Assembly: GCA_024685175.1 (NCBI GenBank)
Contig: JAIKWD010000007.1
Location: 1-64,000 of the forward strand
DNA from: Bacteroidales bacterium
GTDB lineage: Bacteria > Bacteroidota > Bacteroidia > Bacteroidales > WCHB1-69
DNA length: 64,000 bases
Direction: 5' to 3'
Shown one piece after another: positions 1-8,346 of the stretch. The translations under genes were made by a program, and so were the position numbers. Below the pieces are notes generated by a model that searched no databases, was not told the DNA's origin, and saw only the letters and a list, made by a program, of their open reading frames with translations. Numbering within the stretch: position 1 is the stretch's first letter; every line of letters starts with the position of its first letter.

Positions 1-189
1 CCGCAGGCGGCGGGCGTCATCCACAGCGACCTGGAGCGCGGCTTCATCCGTGCGGAGGTCATCAAGTACGACGACCTGGTGAAATACGGGTCGGAGCTGA
101 AATGCAAAGAGGCCGGCAAGTTGGCGGTCGAAGGCAAGAACTACGAAGTGCAAGACGGCGACATCCTGCACATTCGATTCAACGTATAA
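1..189 (+). CDS. ychF: YchF/OLA1-type GTPase/ATPase, C-terminal end (partial)
   Basis: The first 62 codons are open from the window edge to a TAA. The peptide ([17 protein letters not shown] ... [18 protein letters not shown]) is the conserved TGS-domain C-terminus of the universal Obg-like ATPase YchF, which binds ATP, associates with ribosomes and is linked to stress responses. The G domain and the start lie outside the window, so only the tail can be judged. It ends about 70 bases before a tRNA gene on the same strand. The identification rests on the very characteristic '[14 protein letters not shown]' segment. Confidence 0.93.
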   Translation, partial: PQAAGVIHSDLERGFIRAEVIKYDDLVKYGSELKCKEAGKLAVEGKNYEVQDGDILHIRFNV

Positions 190-225
190 TGGACTAAGGT
201 GAATGGCATCGGTTATCCCATTTCA

Positions 226-253
226 ATAACCAATAACCCATAACCAATAACCA
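226..253. repeat. Four tandem copies of a 7-bp unit ATAACCM
   Basis: The spacer before tRNA-Gly holds four consecutive heptamers, ATAACCA, ATAACCC, ATAACCA, ATAACCA, with no interruption. Similar period-7 tracts occur before the genes at 3288 and 31254. The function is unknown; slippage-derived leader sequence is the simplest reading. Confidence 0.8.
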
Positions 254-261
254 TTACAAAA

Positions 262-334
262 GCGGTAGTAGCTCAGTTGGCAGAGCGGCGGCTTCCCAAG
301 CCGCAGGTCGCGGGTTCGAACCCCGTTTACCGCT
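262..334 (+). tRNA. tRNA-Gly (anticodon CCC)
   Basis: A full cloverleaf can be folded. The acceptor stem is GCGGTAG with TTACCGC and the discriminator T334. The D stem is GCTC/GAGC. The anticodon stem GCGGC/GCCGC encloses the loop TTCCCAA with anticodon CCC at 295-297. The T arm is GCGGG-TTCGAAC-CCCGT. CCC reads the glycine codon GGG. The 3' CCA is not encoded. The ORF-track entry 277-471 runs through this tRNA and is not a gene. Confidence 0.97.
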
Positions 335-357
335 CAAACGTCTCCAAAACAATCAGT

Positions 358-393
358 GTCAGCAACTTACAACGGTGGGTTGCTGACTTCTTG
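358..393 (+). terminator. Hairpin downstream of tRNA-Gly, possible terminator
   Basis: GTCAGCAAC (358-366) and GTTGCTGAC (379-387) form a perfect 9-bp stem around a 12-base loop, followed by a T-rich stretch (TTCTTGTTT). It lies 24 bases after the tRNA. A terminator is the likeliest role, though the U-tract is imperfect. The rest of 394-545 shows no gene. Confidence 0.5.
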
Positions 394-545
394 TTTAAAA
401 TCGGGACAGAAACGGGACAAAATGCTTTTTTGGTATTCGCTGGCCGAAAACCAACAAATCGGGTTGGTTGATTGAGTACTATGTGGAGAATCCACAGACA
501 CACATCCTTGTTTTTTCAGATAATGACTTTTTAGAAAAAATAGTG

Positions 546-553
546 TATTTTTG
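546..553 (+). promoter_or_regulatory. Bacteroidota -7 promoter element (TATTTTTG) for phosphohexomutase
   Basis: TATTTTTG matches the Bacteroidota -7 consensus TAnnTTTG and lies 70 bases before the ATG at 624. No clear -33 TTTG is seen at the normal spacing, so only the -7 box is claimed. Confidence 0.6.
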
Positions 554-623
554 CGGTTGAAATTTGGCCTGGGAACAGCTTTTTACGGAAGGTCAAATAT
601 TATTCATTTTTATTTTTAGGATT

Positions 624-2360
624 ATGGATAAAGAAATTCAAGAAAAGGTCAATCTTTGGCTTTCGGCCGATTATGACCAAGAGACACGTGACGCGGTCGC
701 CAAGCTCCAGAAAGGTGACCCGAAAGAGTTGTCGGATGCCTTCTACCGCGACCTCGAGTTCGGCACAGGCGGCCTGCGCGGCATCATGGGTGTGGGCACC
801 AACCGAATGAACAAATACACGGTAGGCTCCGCCACACAAGGTCTTGCCAACTACCTCATCCAATGTTTCAAAGGCAAGGAACTCAAGGTCGTCATCTCGT
901 ACGACTCCCGTTTGCACAGCCGTGAGTTTGCGCAAATCAGCGCCGAAGTACTGTCGGCCAACGGCATCTATGTCTATCTATTCGAAGACTTGCGGCCGAC
1001 ACCAGAGCTCTCCTTTGCCGTACGTTATCTCAAATGCAATGCCGGCATTATGATCACCGCCTCGCACAACCCCAAGGAGTACAACGGCTACAAGGTCTAC
1101 TGGCAAGACGGCGGACAACTGGTGCCCCCGCATGACAAGAATGTCATCGCCGAGGTAAACAAAATCACTTCCGTGAAACAGATCCAGTGGGAAGCCAAAA
1201 AGGATCATATCGAAATAATCGGTGAGAAGGTGGACAACGCCTATCTTGAATTGGTTCACGGGCTCACCCTGCATCCCGAAGCCATCAAGAAAGCCAAGAA
1301 GTTGAAGATCGTCTACACTCCGCTGCACGGCACTGGCATCACGATGGTGCCCAAAGCCCTCAATATGTTCGGATTCAAGAATGTTGTGTTGGTGGACGAG
1401 CAGTCGGTACCCGACGGCAACTTCCCGACAGTCAAGTCGCCTAACCCCGAAGAGAAGTCTGCCCTAGAGTTGGCGCTCAAGAAGGCCGACGAAGTCAACG
1501 CCGACCTCATCCTGGCCACCGACCCTGACGCCGACCGCGTGGGTATCGCCGTACGCAATGCCGAAGGCAAGATGCAACTATTCAATGGCAACCAGACTGG
1601 TTCGCTGTTGTTCCACTATATGCTCTCGCAATTACAGGAGACCAAGAAACTCAATGGCAAGCAATTCGCCGTCAAGACCATCGTAACCACCGACCTCATC
1701 CGCCGCGTGGCCCTCGACTACAATGTTGAGTGCTTCGACGTCCTTACCGGTTTCAAGTACATTGCCGAAGCCATCCTCAAGAATGAAGGCAAGAAACAAT
1801 TTGTCGTGGGTGGCGAAGAGAGTTACGGCTACCTTGTAGGCGACTTCGTACGCGACAAAGACTCCGTATCCGCATGCTGTATGATTGCCGAGATGGCTGC
1901 CTACTATATGACCACCAAGTCGCCCAACCATCAGCTTCTCACAGACGCTTTGCACGACCTGCATTGCCAATATGGTCTCTTCAAGGAGGCGTTGCTCTCC
2001 ATTACCGAGAAGGGACAAGAGGGTGTGGCCAAGATTCAGCAGATGATGGACAAATTCCGGTCCAATCCGCCCAAAACCCTTGGCGGACAGCCAGTGGTTA
2101 TGATGAAGGACTACAAAGCCAGTCGTTCCTACGACTTCGTCAACGACAGCAACGAGCTCATAGACCTGCCCACTTCCAATGTGTTGCAGTTCTTCACCGC
2201 AGACAACAGCAAAGTAACGGTGCGTCCATCTGGCACCGAGCCTAAGATCAAGTTCTATTTCGGTGTTGTGGAGCCCGTGGATAAGAAAAAGGATTACGAC
2301 CAAGTCTCCAAGCTGCTGGACGATCGTATTGAAGTCCTGAAAAAAGACATTCTTGCTTAA
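624..2360 (+). CDS. Phosphoglucomutase/phosphomannomutase (alpha-D-phosphohexomutase)
   Basis: Interconverts hexose 1- and 6-phosphates in the cytoplasm, feeding sugar-nucleotide and glycogen synthesis. All four family signatures are present in order: the phosphoserine loop TASHNP (Ser about residue 147), the metal loop DPDADR (about 300-305), the sugar loop GGEESYGY (about 396) and the phosphate loop RPSGTEPK (about 534). The 578-aa length fits the large PGM2-like branch. The ORF track opens 20 codons earlier without an ATG; I use the ATG at 624 (MDKEIQEK), which is preceded by a Bacteroidota promoter. Only 9 bases separate it from the following methyltransferase gene, so the two are probably co-transcribed. 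Whether glucose or mannose phosphates are preferred cannot be told from sequence. Confidence 0.93.
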   Translation: MDKEIQEKVNLWLSADYDQETRDAVAKLQKGDPKELSDAFYRDLEFGTGGLRGIMGVGTNRMNKYTVGSATQGLANYLIQCFKGKELKVVISYDSRLHSREFAQISAEVLSANGIYVYLFEDLRPTPELSFAVRYLKCNAGIMITASHNPKEYNGYKVYWQDGGQLVPPHDKNVIAEVNKITSVKQIQWEAKKDHIEIIGEKVDNAYLELVHGLTLHPEAIKKAKKLKIVYTPLHGTGITMVPKALNMFGFKNVVLVDEQSVPDGNFPTVKSPNPEEKSALELALKKADEVNADLILATDPDADRVGIAVRNAEGKMQLFNGNQTGSLLFHYMLSQLQETKKLNGKQFAVKTIVTTDLIRRVALDYNVECFDVLTGFKYIAEAILKNEGKKQFVVGGEESYGYLVGDFVRDKDSVSACCMIAEMAAYYMTTKSPNHQLLTDALHDLHCQYGLFKEALLSITEKGQEGVAKIQQMMDKFRSNPPKTLGGQPVVMMKDYKASRSYDFVNDSNELIDLPTSNVLQFFTADNSKVTVRPSGTEPKIKFYFGVVEPVDKKKDYDQVSKLLDDRIEVLKKDILA

Positions 2361-2369
2361 TCTTTTTCT

Positions 2370-3221
2370 ATGAAAAAAAGACTCGTCAACCTCTACAAAT
2401 TCCTCAACCCCAGATACCAGAAACTCTATATGGAGTATCCGGTAGAATTCAAGCCGAGATACACTGCAGAGCATCCGCATCCGGAGTTGTATGGTATTGT
2501 AAATGCCAATCGCCAGCAGTACGAAAGTCTGCTGCAGGAGGCGTTATCCGACAAGGAGGTCTTCCAAAGCATTCGCAAGAACGACGAGGAGACCGATTCG
2601 ATGCAGCCCACCTACAACAACGAATACCTTCCCGGGTTGGACATTGTCGGCATATACACCATCCTCAAGAAGTTCAAACCGGCCCGTTATGTGGAGGTCG
2701 GGTCCGGCTTCTCCACAAAAGTGGCGGCCAAGGCCGTCCGCGACAATCAATTGGGAACCAAAATCATCTCCATTGATCCTCACCCGCGGGCCGAGATAGA
2801 CGCGTTGGCAGATGAGGTGATTCGCAAGCCATTCGAGGACACCGATTTCAACTTCATCTTCGACCTTCAGGAGAACGACATCCTGTTTATCGACAACTCC
2901 CACCGTGTCTTGCCCAACTCCGACGCAATGGTATTCTTTATGGAGATACTGCCCCGCTTGCCGAAAGGTGTTATCGTACACATTCACGACATCTACCTTC
3001 CATACGACTATCCGCAGTTTATGTGCGACCGATTTTATTCCGAACAATATCTCCTGGCTGCTTTCCTGCTCGCCAATCCGAACAAATACCAAATTCTTCT
3101 GCCCAATTTCTTCATTTCTTCCGATGAACAGTTAAAGTCCATCCTCAATCCTCTATGGGAGCATAAGAATCTTGAGGGTGTGGAGCGTCACGGAGGTTCT
3201 TTTTGGATCAGAATACAATAG
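2370..3221 (+). CDS. Class I SAM-dependent methyltransferase (Methyltransf_24-like)
   Basis: A 283-aa protein with a Rossmann-type SAM-binding region at about residues 108-190: motif I VEVGSGFSTKVAAK, motif II IISIDPHPRAEID and an acidic strand ILFIDNSHRV. The later stretch VHIHDIYLPYDYP resembles the metal/substrate loop of the Methyltransf_24 family, often found on sugar- or glycan-modifying enzymes. An N-terminal segment of about 90 residues is specific to this protein. It starts 9 bases after the phosphohexomutase stop. The substrate is unknown; the placement only weakly suggests surface carbohydrate metabolism. Confidence 0.75.
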   Translation: MKKRLVNLYKFLNPRYQKLYMEYPVEFKPRYTAEHPHPELYGIVNANRQQYESLLQEALSDKEVFQSIRKNDEETDSMQPTYNNEYLPGLDIVGIYTILKKFKPARYVEVGSGFSTKVAAKAVRDNQLGTKIISIDPHPRAEIDALADEVIRKPFEDTDFNFIFDLQENDILFIDNSHRVLPNSDAMVFFMEILPRLPKGVIVHIHDIYLPYDYPQFMCDRFYSEQYLLAAFLLANPNKYQILLPNFFISSDEQLKSILNPLWEHKNLEGVERHGGSFWIRIQ

Positions 3222-3240
3222 AGGAAGACATTTAAAAGCG

Positions 3241-3248
3241 TATTTTTG
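3241..3248 (+). promoter_or_regulatory. Bacteroidota -7 element (TATTTTTG) for acyl-CoA synthetase
   Basis: TATTTTTG matches TAnnTTTG, 40 bases before the ATG at 3288 and just after the methyltransferase stop. It indicates that the synthetase starts its own transcript. Confidence 0.6.
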
Positions 3249-3261
3249 CAGACTCAAGATT

Positions 3262-3289
3262 ATTAAACAACTCATAACCCATAAACTAT
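3262..3289. repeat. Degenerate heptad tract running into the start codon
   Basis: Read in sevens, the leader is ATTAAAC, AACTCAT, AACCCAT, AAACTAT, the last overlapping the ATG. The unit resembles that of the tract at 226-253. It lies within the 5' untranslated leader defined by the -7 box at 3241. Confidence 0.5.
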
Positions 3290-5360
3290 GATAAATCCCA
3301 AACTGATAGACCCGAAAAGCATCGTCATCGTAGGTGCTTCTTCCAACATCAACAAGCCGGGCGGGAAAGTCCTGCTCAACCTCAAGAACAGTAATTTCAA
3401 GGGTACCATTTATGCCGTCAACCCCAAAGAAGACGAGGTGCAAGGCATCAAGTGCTACAAGCAGGTAGAGGATCTGCCGCAGGTGGACTGTGCCATCTTG
3501 GCCATTGCGGCCAAGTTCTGTCCGCACACCGTTGATGTGCTGGCCAACCAAAAAGAGACTGGTGGTTTCATCATCGTCTCCGCAGGCTTCGGCGAGGAGA
3601 ACGAGGAGGGTGCCCGTCTGGAGAAGCAGATCGTGGACACCATCAACAGCGTTCACGGCTCGTTGATTGGTCCTAACTGTACGGGATTCCTCAACGTCAA
3701 CTATTGTGGTGCGTTCGATTCGCCCATTCCGACCTTGGATCCCAAGGGTGTGGAGTTCGTTACCGGCTCCGGCGCCACAGCCGTATTTATCAAGGAATAC
3801 GGCATCTCCAACGGCCTTACCTTCAGCAGTGTATGGGCTGTTGGCAACTCCGCGCAAATGGGCATCGAGGACGTGCTCGAGCACTTGGACGAGACCTTCG
3901 ATCCTGAGAAGAGTTCCCGCATCATTATGCTCTATATGGAAAAGGTTTCCAATCCACAGAAGTTGTTGAAGCACTCTCGTTCATTGATCAACAAGGGTTG
4001 TCGCATTGCCGCCATCAAGGCGGGCAGCTCCGCTGCCGGCAGTCGTGCCGCCTCTTCGCACACGGGTGCATTGGCCACCTCCGACGAAGCCGTCGAGGCC
4101 CTGTTCCGCAAGGCGGGCATCGTACGTTGCCACAACCGCCAGGAGCTGACCACCGTATGCGGCATCTTCACCTATCCCGAGATCAAAGGACGCAACATCG
4201 CCGTCATCACCCACGCTGGTGGCCCGGCCGTGATGCTCACGGACGTACTCTCCAACAACGGTTTGGAAGTGCCTCACATCGAGGGTCCGGCCGCCGAGCA
4301 GTTGTTGACCAAACTCTTCAACGGCTCTTCCGTCGGCAACCCCATCGACTTCCTCGCCACCGGCACCGCCGAGCAACTCGGCGCCATCATCGATGCTTGC
4401 GAGAACGAGTTCGACAACATCGACGCGATGTGCGTCATCTTCGGTTCCCCTGGCCTCTTCGCCAACTGGGAAGTCTACGATGTACTCGACCAGAAGATGA
4501 AGACCTGCAAGAAGCCTATCTTCCCGATCCTCCCATCCATCATCAATGTCAAGGATGAGATCCAGGATTTCATCACCAACAAGCACAGGGTCAACTTCCC
4601 CGAGGAGTGCGTGTTCGGCAACGCGTTGGCCAAAGTGGTCAACACGCCGAAGCCGCAACCCGAAGTGGTGCCGCAACCCGATGTCGACATGGCCCGCATC
4701 CGCAAGACCATCGAACGCTGTCAAAGCGGCTATTTGGAGATTGCGGACTACAACGAGTTGTTGGATGCCGCCGGCATCAGCCGCAAGAAGTCGGTGGAAG
4801 TGTCGAAAAAAGAAGACGCCATCGCTTTTGCCCAAGAAGTCGGATGCTCCAAGGACGTTCCTTTGGTTATGAAGGTAGTAGGTCCTTTGCACAAATCCGA
4901 CGTGGGTGGCGTGACGCTCAACGTGAAAGACATAGAGACGGTCAGCAAGGAGTTCGACCGCCTGATGGCCATCAAGGACACTTACGCAGTGGAGATGTAT
5001 CCGATGCTGGACGGTACGGATGTGTATATCGGAGCCATCAAGGATGAGAAGTTCGGCCATCAGATCTTCTTCGGTCTGGGCGGCATCTTCATCGAAGTGC
5101 TCAAGGACGTGCAATCGGCATTGGCGCCCATCACGGCCGACGAAGCCAAGGATATGCTCAAGAAATTGCGGGGATACAAAATCCTGCAAGGTGTTCGCGG
5201 ACAAGAGCCCGTCAACTTGGACCTCTACGCGGACCAGATTGCCCGTGTGAGTGCCTTGGTGCAAGCCGCGCCCGAAATCGTCGAGATGGACCTCAACCCA
5301 CTATTGGGCAACCCGCGCTACGTCACCGCCGTCGACGCCCGAATCAGAATCGAAAAATAA
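3288..5360 (+). CDS. ADP-forming acetate/acyl-CoA ligase, fused alpha-beta
   Basis: Converts acyl-CoA, ADP and phosphate to the acid, ATP and CoA (or the reverse), a substrate-level phosphorylation step common in fermenters. In this 690-aa protein the CoA-binding domain leads (IVIVGASSNINKPGGK), followed by succinyl-CoA-ligase-like domains with the phosphohistidine loop SSHTGALA (His about 258). The C-terminal third is an ATP-grasp domain (PLVMKVVGPLHKSDVGGV) whose LHKSDVGGV carries the second phosphorylated His. The alpha-beta order and length are normal for single-chain forms. It is monocistronic: its own promoter precedes it and a strong hairpin terminator follows. Acetate is the default substrate, but propionate and branched acids are possible. 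Confidence 0.9.
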   Translation: MINPKLIDPKSIVIVGASSNINKPGGKVLLNLKNSNFKGTIYAVNPKEDEVQGIKCYKQVEDLPQVDCAILAIAAKFCPHTVDVLANQKETGGFIIVSAGFGEENEEGARLEKQIVDTINSVHGSLIGPNCTGFLNVNYCGAFDSPIPTLDPKGVEFVTGSGATAVFIKEYGISNGLTFSSVWAVGNSAQMGIEDVLEHLDETFDPEKSSRIIMLYMEKVSNPQKLLKHSRSLINKGCRIAAIKAGSSAAGSRAASSHTGALATSDEAVEALFRKAGIVRCHNRQELTTVCGIFTYPEIKGRNIAVITHAGGPAVMLTDVLSNNGLEVPHIEGPAAEQLLTKLFNGSSVGNPIDFLATGTAEQLGAIIDACENEFDNIDAMCVIFGSPGLFANWEVYDVLDQKMKTCKKPIFPILPSIINVKDEIQDFITNKHRVNFPEECVFGNALAKVVNTPKPQPEVVPQPDVDMARIRKTIERCQSGYLEIADYNELLDAAGISRKKSVEVSKKEDAIAFAQEVGCSKDVPLVMKVVGPLHKSDVGGVTLNVKDIETVSKEFDRLMAIKDTYAVEMYPMLDGTDVYIGAIKDEKFGHQIFFGLGGIFIEVLKDVQSALAPITADEAKDMLKKLRGYKILQGVRGQEPVNLDLYADQIARVSALVQAAPEIVEMDLNPLLGNPRYVTAVDARIRIEK

Positions 5361-5376
5361 ACAATTCCAAATATTG

Positions 5377-5411
5377 CAAAACGGGATGGCGAATGCCATC
5401 CCGTTTTTTTA
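5377..5411. terminator. Intrinsic terminator between convergent genes
   Basis: ACGGGATGGC (5381-5390), loop GAAT, GCCATCCCGT (5395-5404) is a perfect 10-bp stem, flanked by AAAA on the left and TTTTTTT on the right. It can terminate both the rightward synthetase and the leftward GH92 gene. Confidence 0.9.
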
Positions 5412-8327
5412 TTTCACCGATATTTCATCCATAAACAACCAGGCCTGCGATCCCGGGCTGATGTGCCAATCGGGCATCTTGCCATAATTGGTGATCTTGA
5501 CCTTCAGGTATCGGGCGGTGACATTTCCTTTCACCTCAAACTCGTGCAGTTTGGCATCCTCCGATTTCACGGAACCGATGCCGTCGGTGGAGCCGAACAG
5601 CGTGTAGTTCTTACCATCGTTGGAAGCATAGACTTCCACCTTTTTGGGGAAGAAAATCCACGCGCGGACATCCTCCAAACAGCATGCCGACACAGAATGC
5701 ACAGGCTTGTCTTTATGAAGGTCTATCACGGCCTCGAAGTCGCCAGGAAAGCCTTGCCAGCCGCCCACGCGCCAGTTAGCCAGCGCATGAATCTCATCGA
5801 TGAGCCCGTCTTGCCCGCCCGCAAAATATTGAGGGCTCGGCATGGTGATGTAGTTCACCGTTTTATCTTTGTTGAAATGGCGGTATGTGGCCTCTGCCAC
5901 TTTGCTGGCCCCCGACACCTTGTTGTATGCAATGGCTTTCAGGGTGGTGGTCCCTTTCAGCGTGATGGGCTCCGTGTATTTCATGCCGTGGGTGGGCGCA
6001 GGTGTGCTGCCGTCCAAGGTGTAGAAGATGTCCGTGAGTGCAGACATGGGCGCGGCACCGGGCACATTGCGCTGGTACAGGTTGATGGACACGGTGAGCG
6101 AGTCGGTGAAACTCGGCTGGTCGGTGGAGAAATAGGGCACCGTGGTCACCGTGGGCGTGATGATGGACTTGGGTGTGTTCTGGTAGCCAATGCCCCAGGT
6201 CTCGCTGGGCTTGTCACCCATCTTGAACTCCAACAACCCCCCATCTTTGATTTGGTTGTAGGTGATGTAGGATACATTGAGCGGTTCTCCGTTGTACAGA
6301 ACCGACTGGATATAAGGGAGATCCTTGTCGCGGGTAATAACAAATTTAGCTCCGTTCTCCAAGTTTACCGTGGTTTTGTCGAACAGCGGATAACCGATAA
6401 TATATTGGTTCTTGCCCGGGCAAACGGGATAGAAGCCCATGGCGCTGAACACATACCAGGCCGACATCTGGCCGCAGTCCTCATTGCCGCAAAGCCCGTC
6501 GGGTTGTGAGGTGTAGAGTTCCGTCATGATCTTGCGAGTCAGTTCCTGTGTCTTCCACGGCTGGCCGATGAAATTGTACAGGTAAGCGGCATGGTGGCTC
6601 GGCTCGTTGCCGTGTGCATATTGTCCGATAACACCAGTAATGTCCGATTGTTCCCGGCCCGTCATTTTAGAATCTCCGTGGAAGAGAGAGTCCAGAAATA
6701 CGCCCATGGCCTTGTCGCCACCCATGAGATATACATAGTCGGTGACATCGTGAGGCACGTATGTGGAGTATTGCCAGCAGTTGGCTTCCGTGTAGAAGTT
6801 GTTGACTTCTGTGGGGTCAAACGGGGTGGCGAAGGCGCCGTTGCGCTTGCCGTGCATGAAGCCGTTGGGGTCCAATATGTTCTTGTAGAATTGGGCACGG
6901 GCGATATATTCGTCATAAACTTCCTGATTCCCAATCTCTTTGGCAAATTGTGCAATACACCAGTCATCGTAGCAGTATTCCAATGTTTTGGATACGGATT
7001 CATTCTCCGATGTGCCAGGAATGTAGCCGTATTTGGCGTAGTCGGGTCTGCCCAACTTGTTGAGTGTGGCACTGTGGCGCATGGCTCGCAGCATCTCATT
7101 CACATCGTACGGGCGCATGCCTTTCACGTATGCGTCCAAAATGACCGGTACGGAGTGATAACCGATCATGCACCAGGTTTCGTATGCCGACAGTTCCCAC
7201 ACGGGCAGCATGGTGCCTTCGCGGTAGTGTTGCATGAAGGTATAGAGAAAATCGCCTGTGCGCTTCCGGTCAATAATGTTTAACAGCGGGTGCAGGGCAC
7301 GGTAGGTGTCCCACAGTGAGAAAACGGTGTACATCTGATGTTTGCCATCACTTTCATGTATTTCACCATCCTGTCCGCGATAGCGGCCGTCCAGATCGGA
7401 ATAGAGATACGGTGATGTAAAACAATGGTACAGAGCGGTATAGAATGTCTGGAGATACTCTTTGTTATTGGACTCGACTTGGATTTTGCTGAGTTCCTTG
7501 TCCCAAGCGGCCACGGCCTCTTCCTCTACCTGCTCGATGCTTTTGCCCCGAAGTTCATTCTGGTTGTTCATGGCGCCAGCAATGTCCACGGCGGAAATCG
7601 CGACATTCAGTGTGACCATTCTCACTTTTTCGGAGAAATAGACAACGGCCTTGCAGTTCTCGCCGCGCACGTCGGTCTCCTTCACGAGTTGGTCATCTTT
7701 ATAGAACTCGATTTTCTGAATCGGGGAAGAGGGGATGATGGAGAAAGCGCAGTATTGGTCGGGGTTCCAAGCCTCAGAGCGGCGGAATCCCACTATCTCG
7801 TTGCCATTCAATTTGATTTCCGAATCCAACACCTTGTCGCGGTGCGTGAGGTCGATGACGATGCCGCGCGGCCCTTTCTTTGGGAAGGTGTATCGGTGCA
7901 TGGCCACGCGCTTTCCTGCTGTCAGCTCCACAAAGATGCTGTTGTCGAGCATTACATGGTAATAACCGGCATTGGCGTGTTCGTTCTTGTGCGAGAAGGT
8001 GCAGGAATACTCGTTGTTGTGGATGGACGGAGTGCCGGTGAAGGGCATGATGAGGATATCGCCGTAGTCGCTGCAGCCTGTACCGCTGAGGTGGGTGTGC
8101 GAGAAACCGTAAATGCGGTTGTCGGTGTAATGGTAGCCGGAGCAGCCGTCCCATCCGTCAAGGCGTGTGTCGGGGCTCACTTGCACCGCGCCAAAGGGCA
8201 CAAGAGCACCCGGAAAGGTGTGTCCGTGCTCAGCAGTGCCCACTAAGGGGTTCACGTATTCGCTTTGGGAGAAACCGGTTGCGGCGAGAAGGATGGCTAT
8301 CGCGCACAGCAAAAGTATCTTTTTCAT
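5409..8327 (-). CDS. GH92 family glycosyl hydrolase (alpha-mannosidase), secreted, with accessory domains
   Basis: Calcium-dependent exo-alpha-mannosidase family acting outside the cytoplasm on mannan or N-glycan chains. The 972-aa protein starts MKKILLLCAIAILLAATGFS, a signal peptide; the ORF track begins 9 codons earlier. The N-terminal motif YVNPLVGT...HTFPGALVPFGA and the catalytic-domain motif GNEDCGQMSAWYVFSAMGFY are GH92 hallmarks. After about residue 730 come a chitobiase-C-like segment (FYTLDGSTPAPTHG) and an F5/8-type discoidin domain (WIFFPKKVEVYASNDGK). No T9SS tail is seen. It lies 19 bases after an MFS sugar transporter in one operon, so released mannose is probably imported and then phosphorylated by the nearby ROK kinase. 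The exact linkage is not predictable. Confidence 0.93.
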   Translation of the reverse strand: MKKILLLCAIAILLAATGFSQSEYVNPLVGTAEHGHTFPGALVPFGAVQVSPDTRLDGWDGCSGYHYTDNRIYGFSHTHLSGTGCSDYGDILIMPFTGTPSIHNNEYSCTFSHKNEHANAGYYHVMLDNSIFVELTAGKRVAMHRYTFPKKGPRGIVIDLTHRDKVLDSEIKLNGNEIVGFRRSEAWNPDQYCAFSIIPSSPIQKIEFYKDDQLVKETDVRGENCKAVVYFSEKVRMVTLNVAISAVDIAGAMNNQNELRGKSIEQVEEEAVAAWDKELSKIQVESNNKEYLQTFYTALYHCFTSPYLYSDLDGRYRGQDGEIHESDGKHQMYTVFSLWDTYRALHPLLNIIDRKRTGDFLYTFMQHYREGTMLPVWELSAYETWCMIGYHSVPVILDAYVKGMRPYDVNEMLRAMRHSATLNKLGRPDYAKYGYIPGTSENESVSKTLEYCYDDWCIAQFAKEIGNQEVYDEYIARAQFYKNILDPNGFMHGKRNGAFATPFDPTEVNNFYTEANCWQYSTYVPHDVTDYVYLMGGDKAMGVFLDSLFHGDSKMTGREQSDITGVIGQYAHGNEPSHHAAYLYNFIGQPWKTQELTRKIMTELYTSQPDGLCGNEDCGQMSAWYVFSAMGFYPVCPGKNQYIIGYPLFDKTTVNLENGAKFVITRDKDLPYIQSVLYNGEPLNVSYITYNQIKDGGLLEFKMGDKPSETWGIGYQNTPKSIITPTVTTVPYFSTDQPSFTDSLTVSINLYQRNVPGAAPMSALTDIFYTLDGSTPAPTHGMKYTEPITLKGTTTLKAIAYNKVSGASKVAEATYRHFNKDKTVNYITMPSPQYFAGGQDGLIDEIHALANWRVGGWQGFPGDFEAVIDLHKDKPVHSVSACCLEDVRAWIFFPKKVEVYASNDGKNYTLFGSTDGIGSVKSEDAKLHEFEVKGNVTARYLKVKITNYGKMPDWHISPGSQAWLFMDEISVK

Positions 8328-8346
8328 AAATGATTCTGTTATAATG

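Noticed and set aside
277-471. 64-aa ORF over and after the tRNA-Gly gene
   Set aside because: It begins inside a certain tRNA gene and its translation is low in protein character; it is a chance frame.
358-560. tRNA-Gly 3' flank as an integration (att) site
   Set aside because: No repeat of the tRNA 3' end and no integrase is found in the window; the hairpin fits a terminator better.
3981-5264. 427-aa antisense ORF opposite the acyl-CoA synthetase
   Set aside because: Mirror frame caused by GC-rich third positions of a strongly supported gene; His/Val/Asp-rich translation with no domain.
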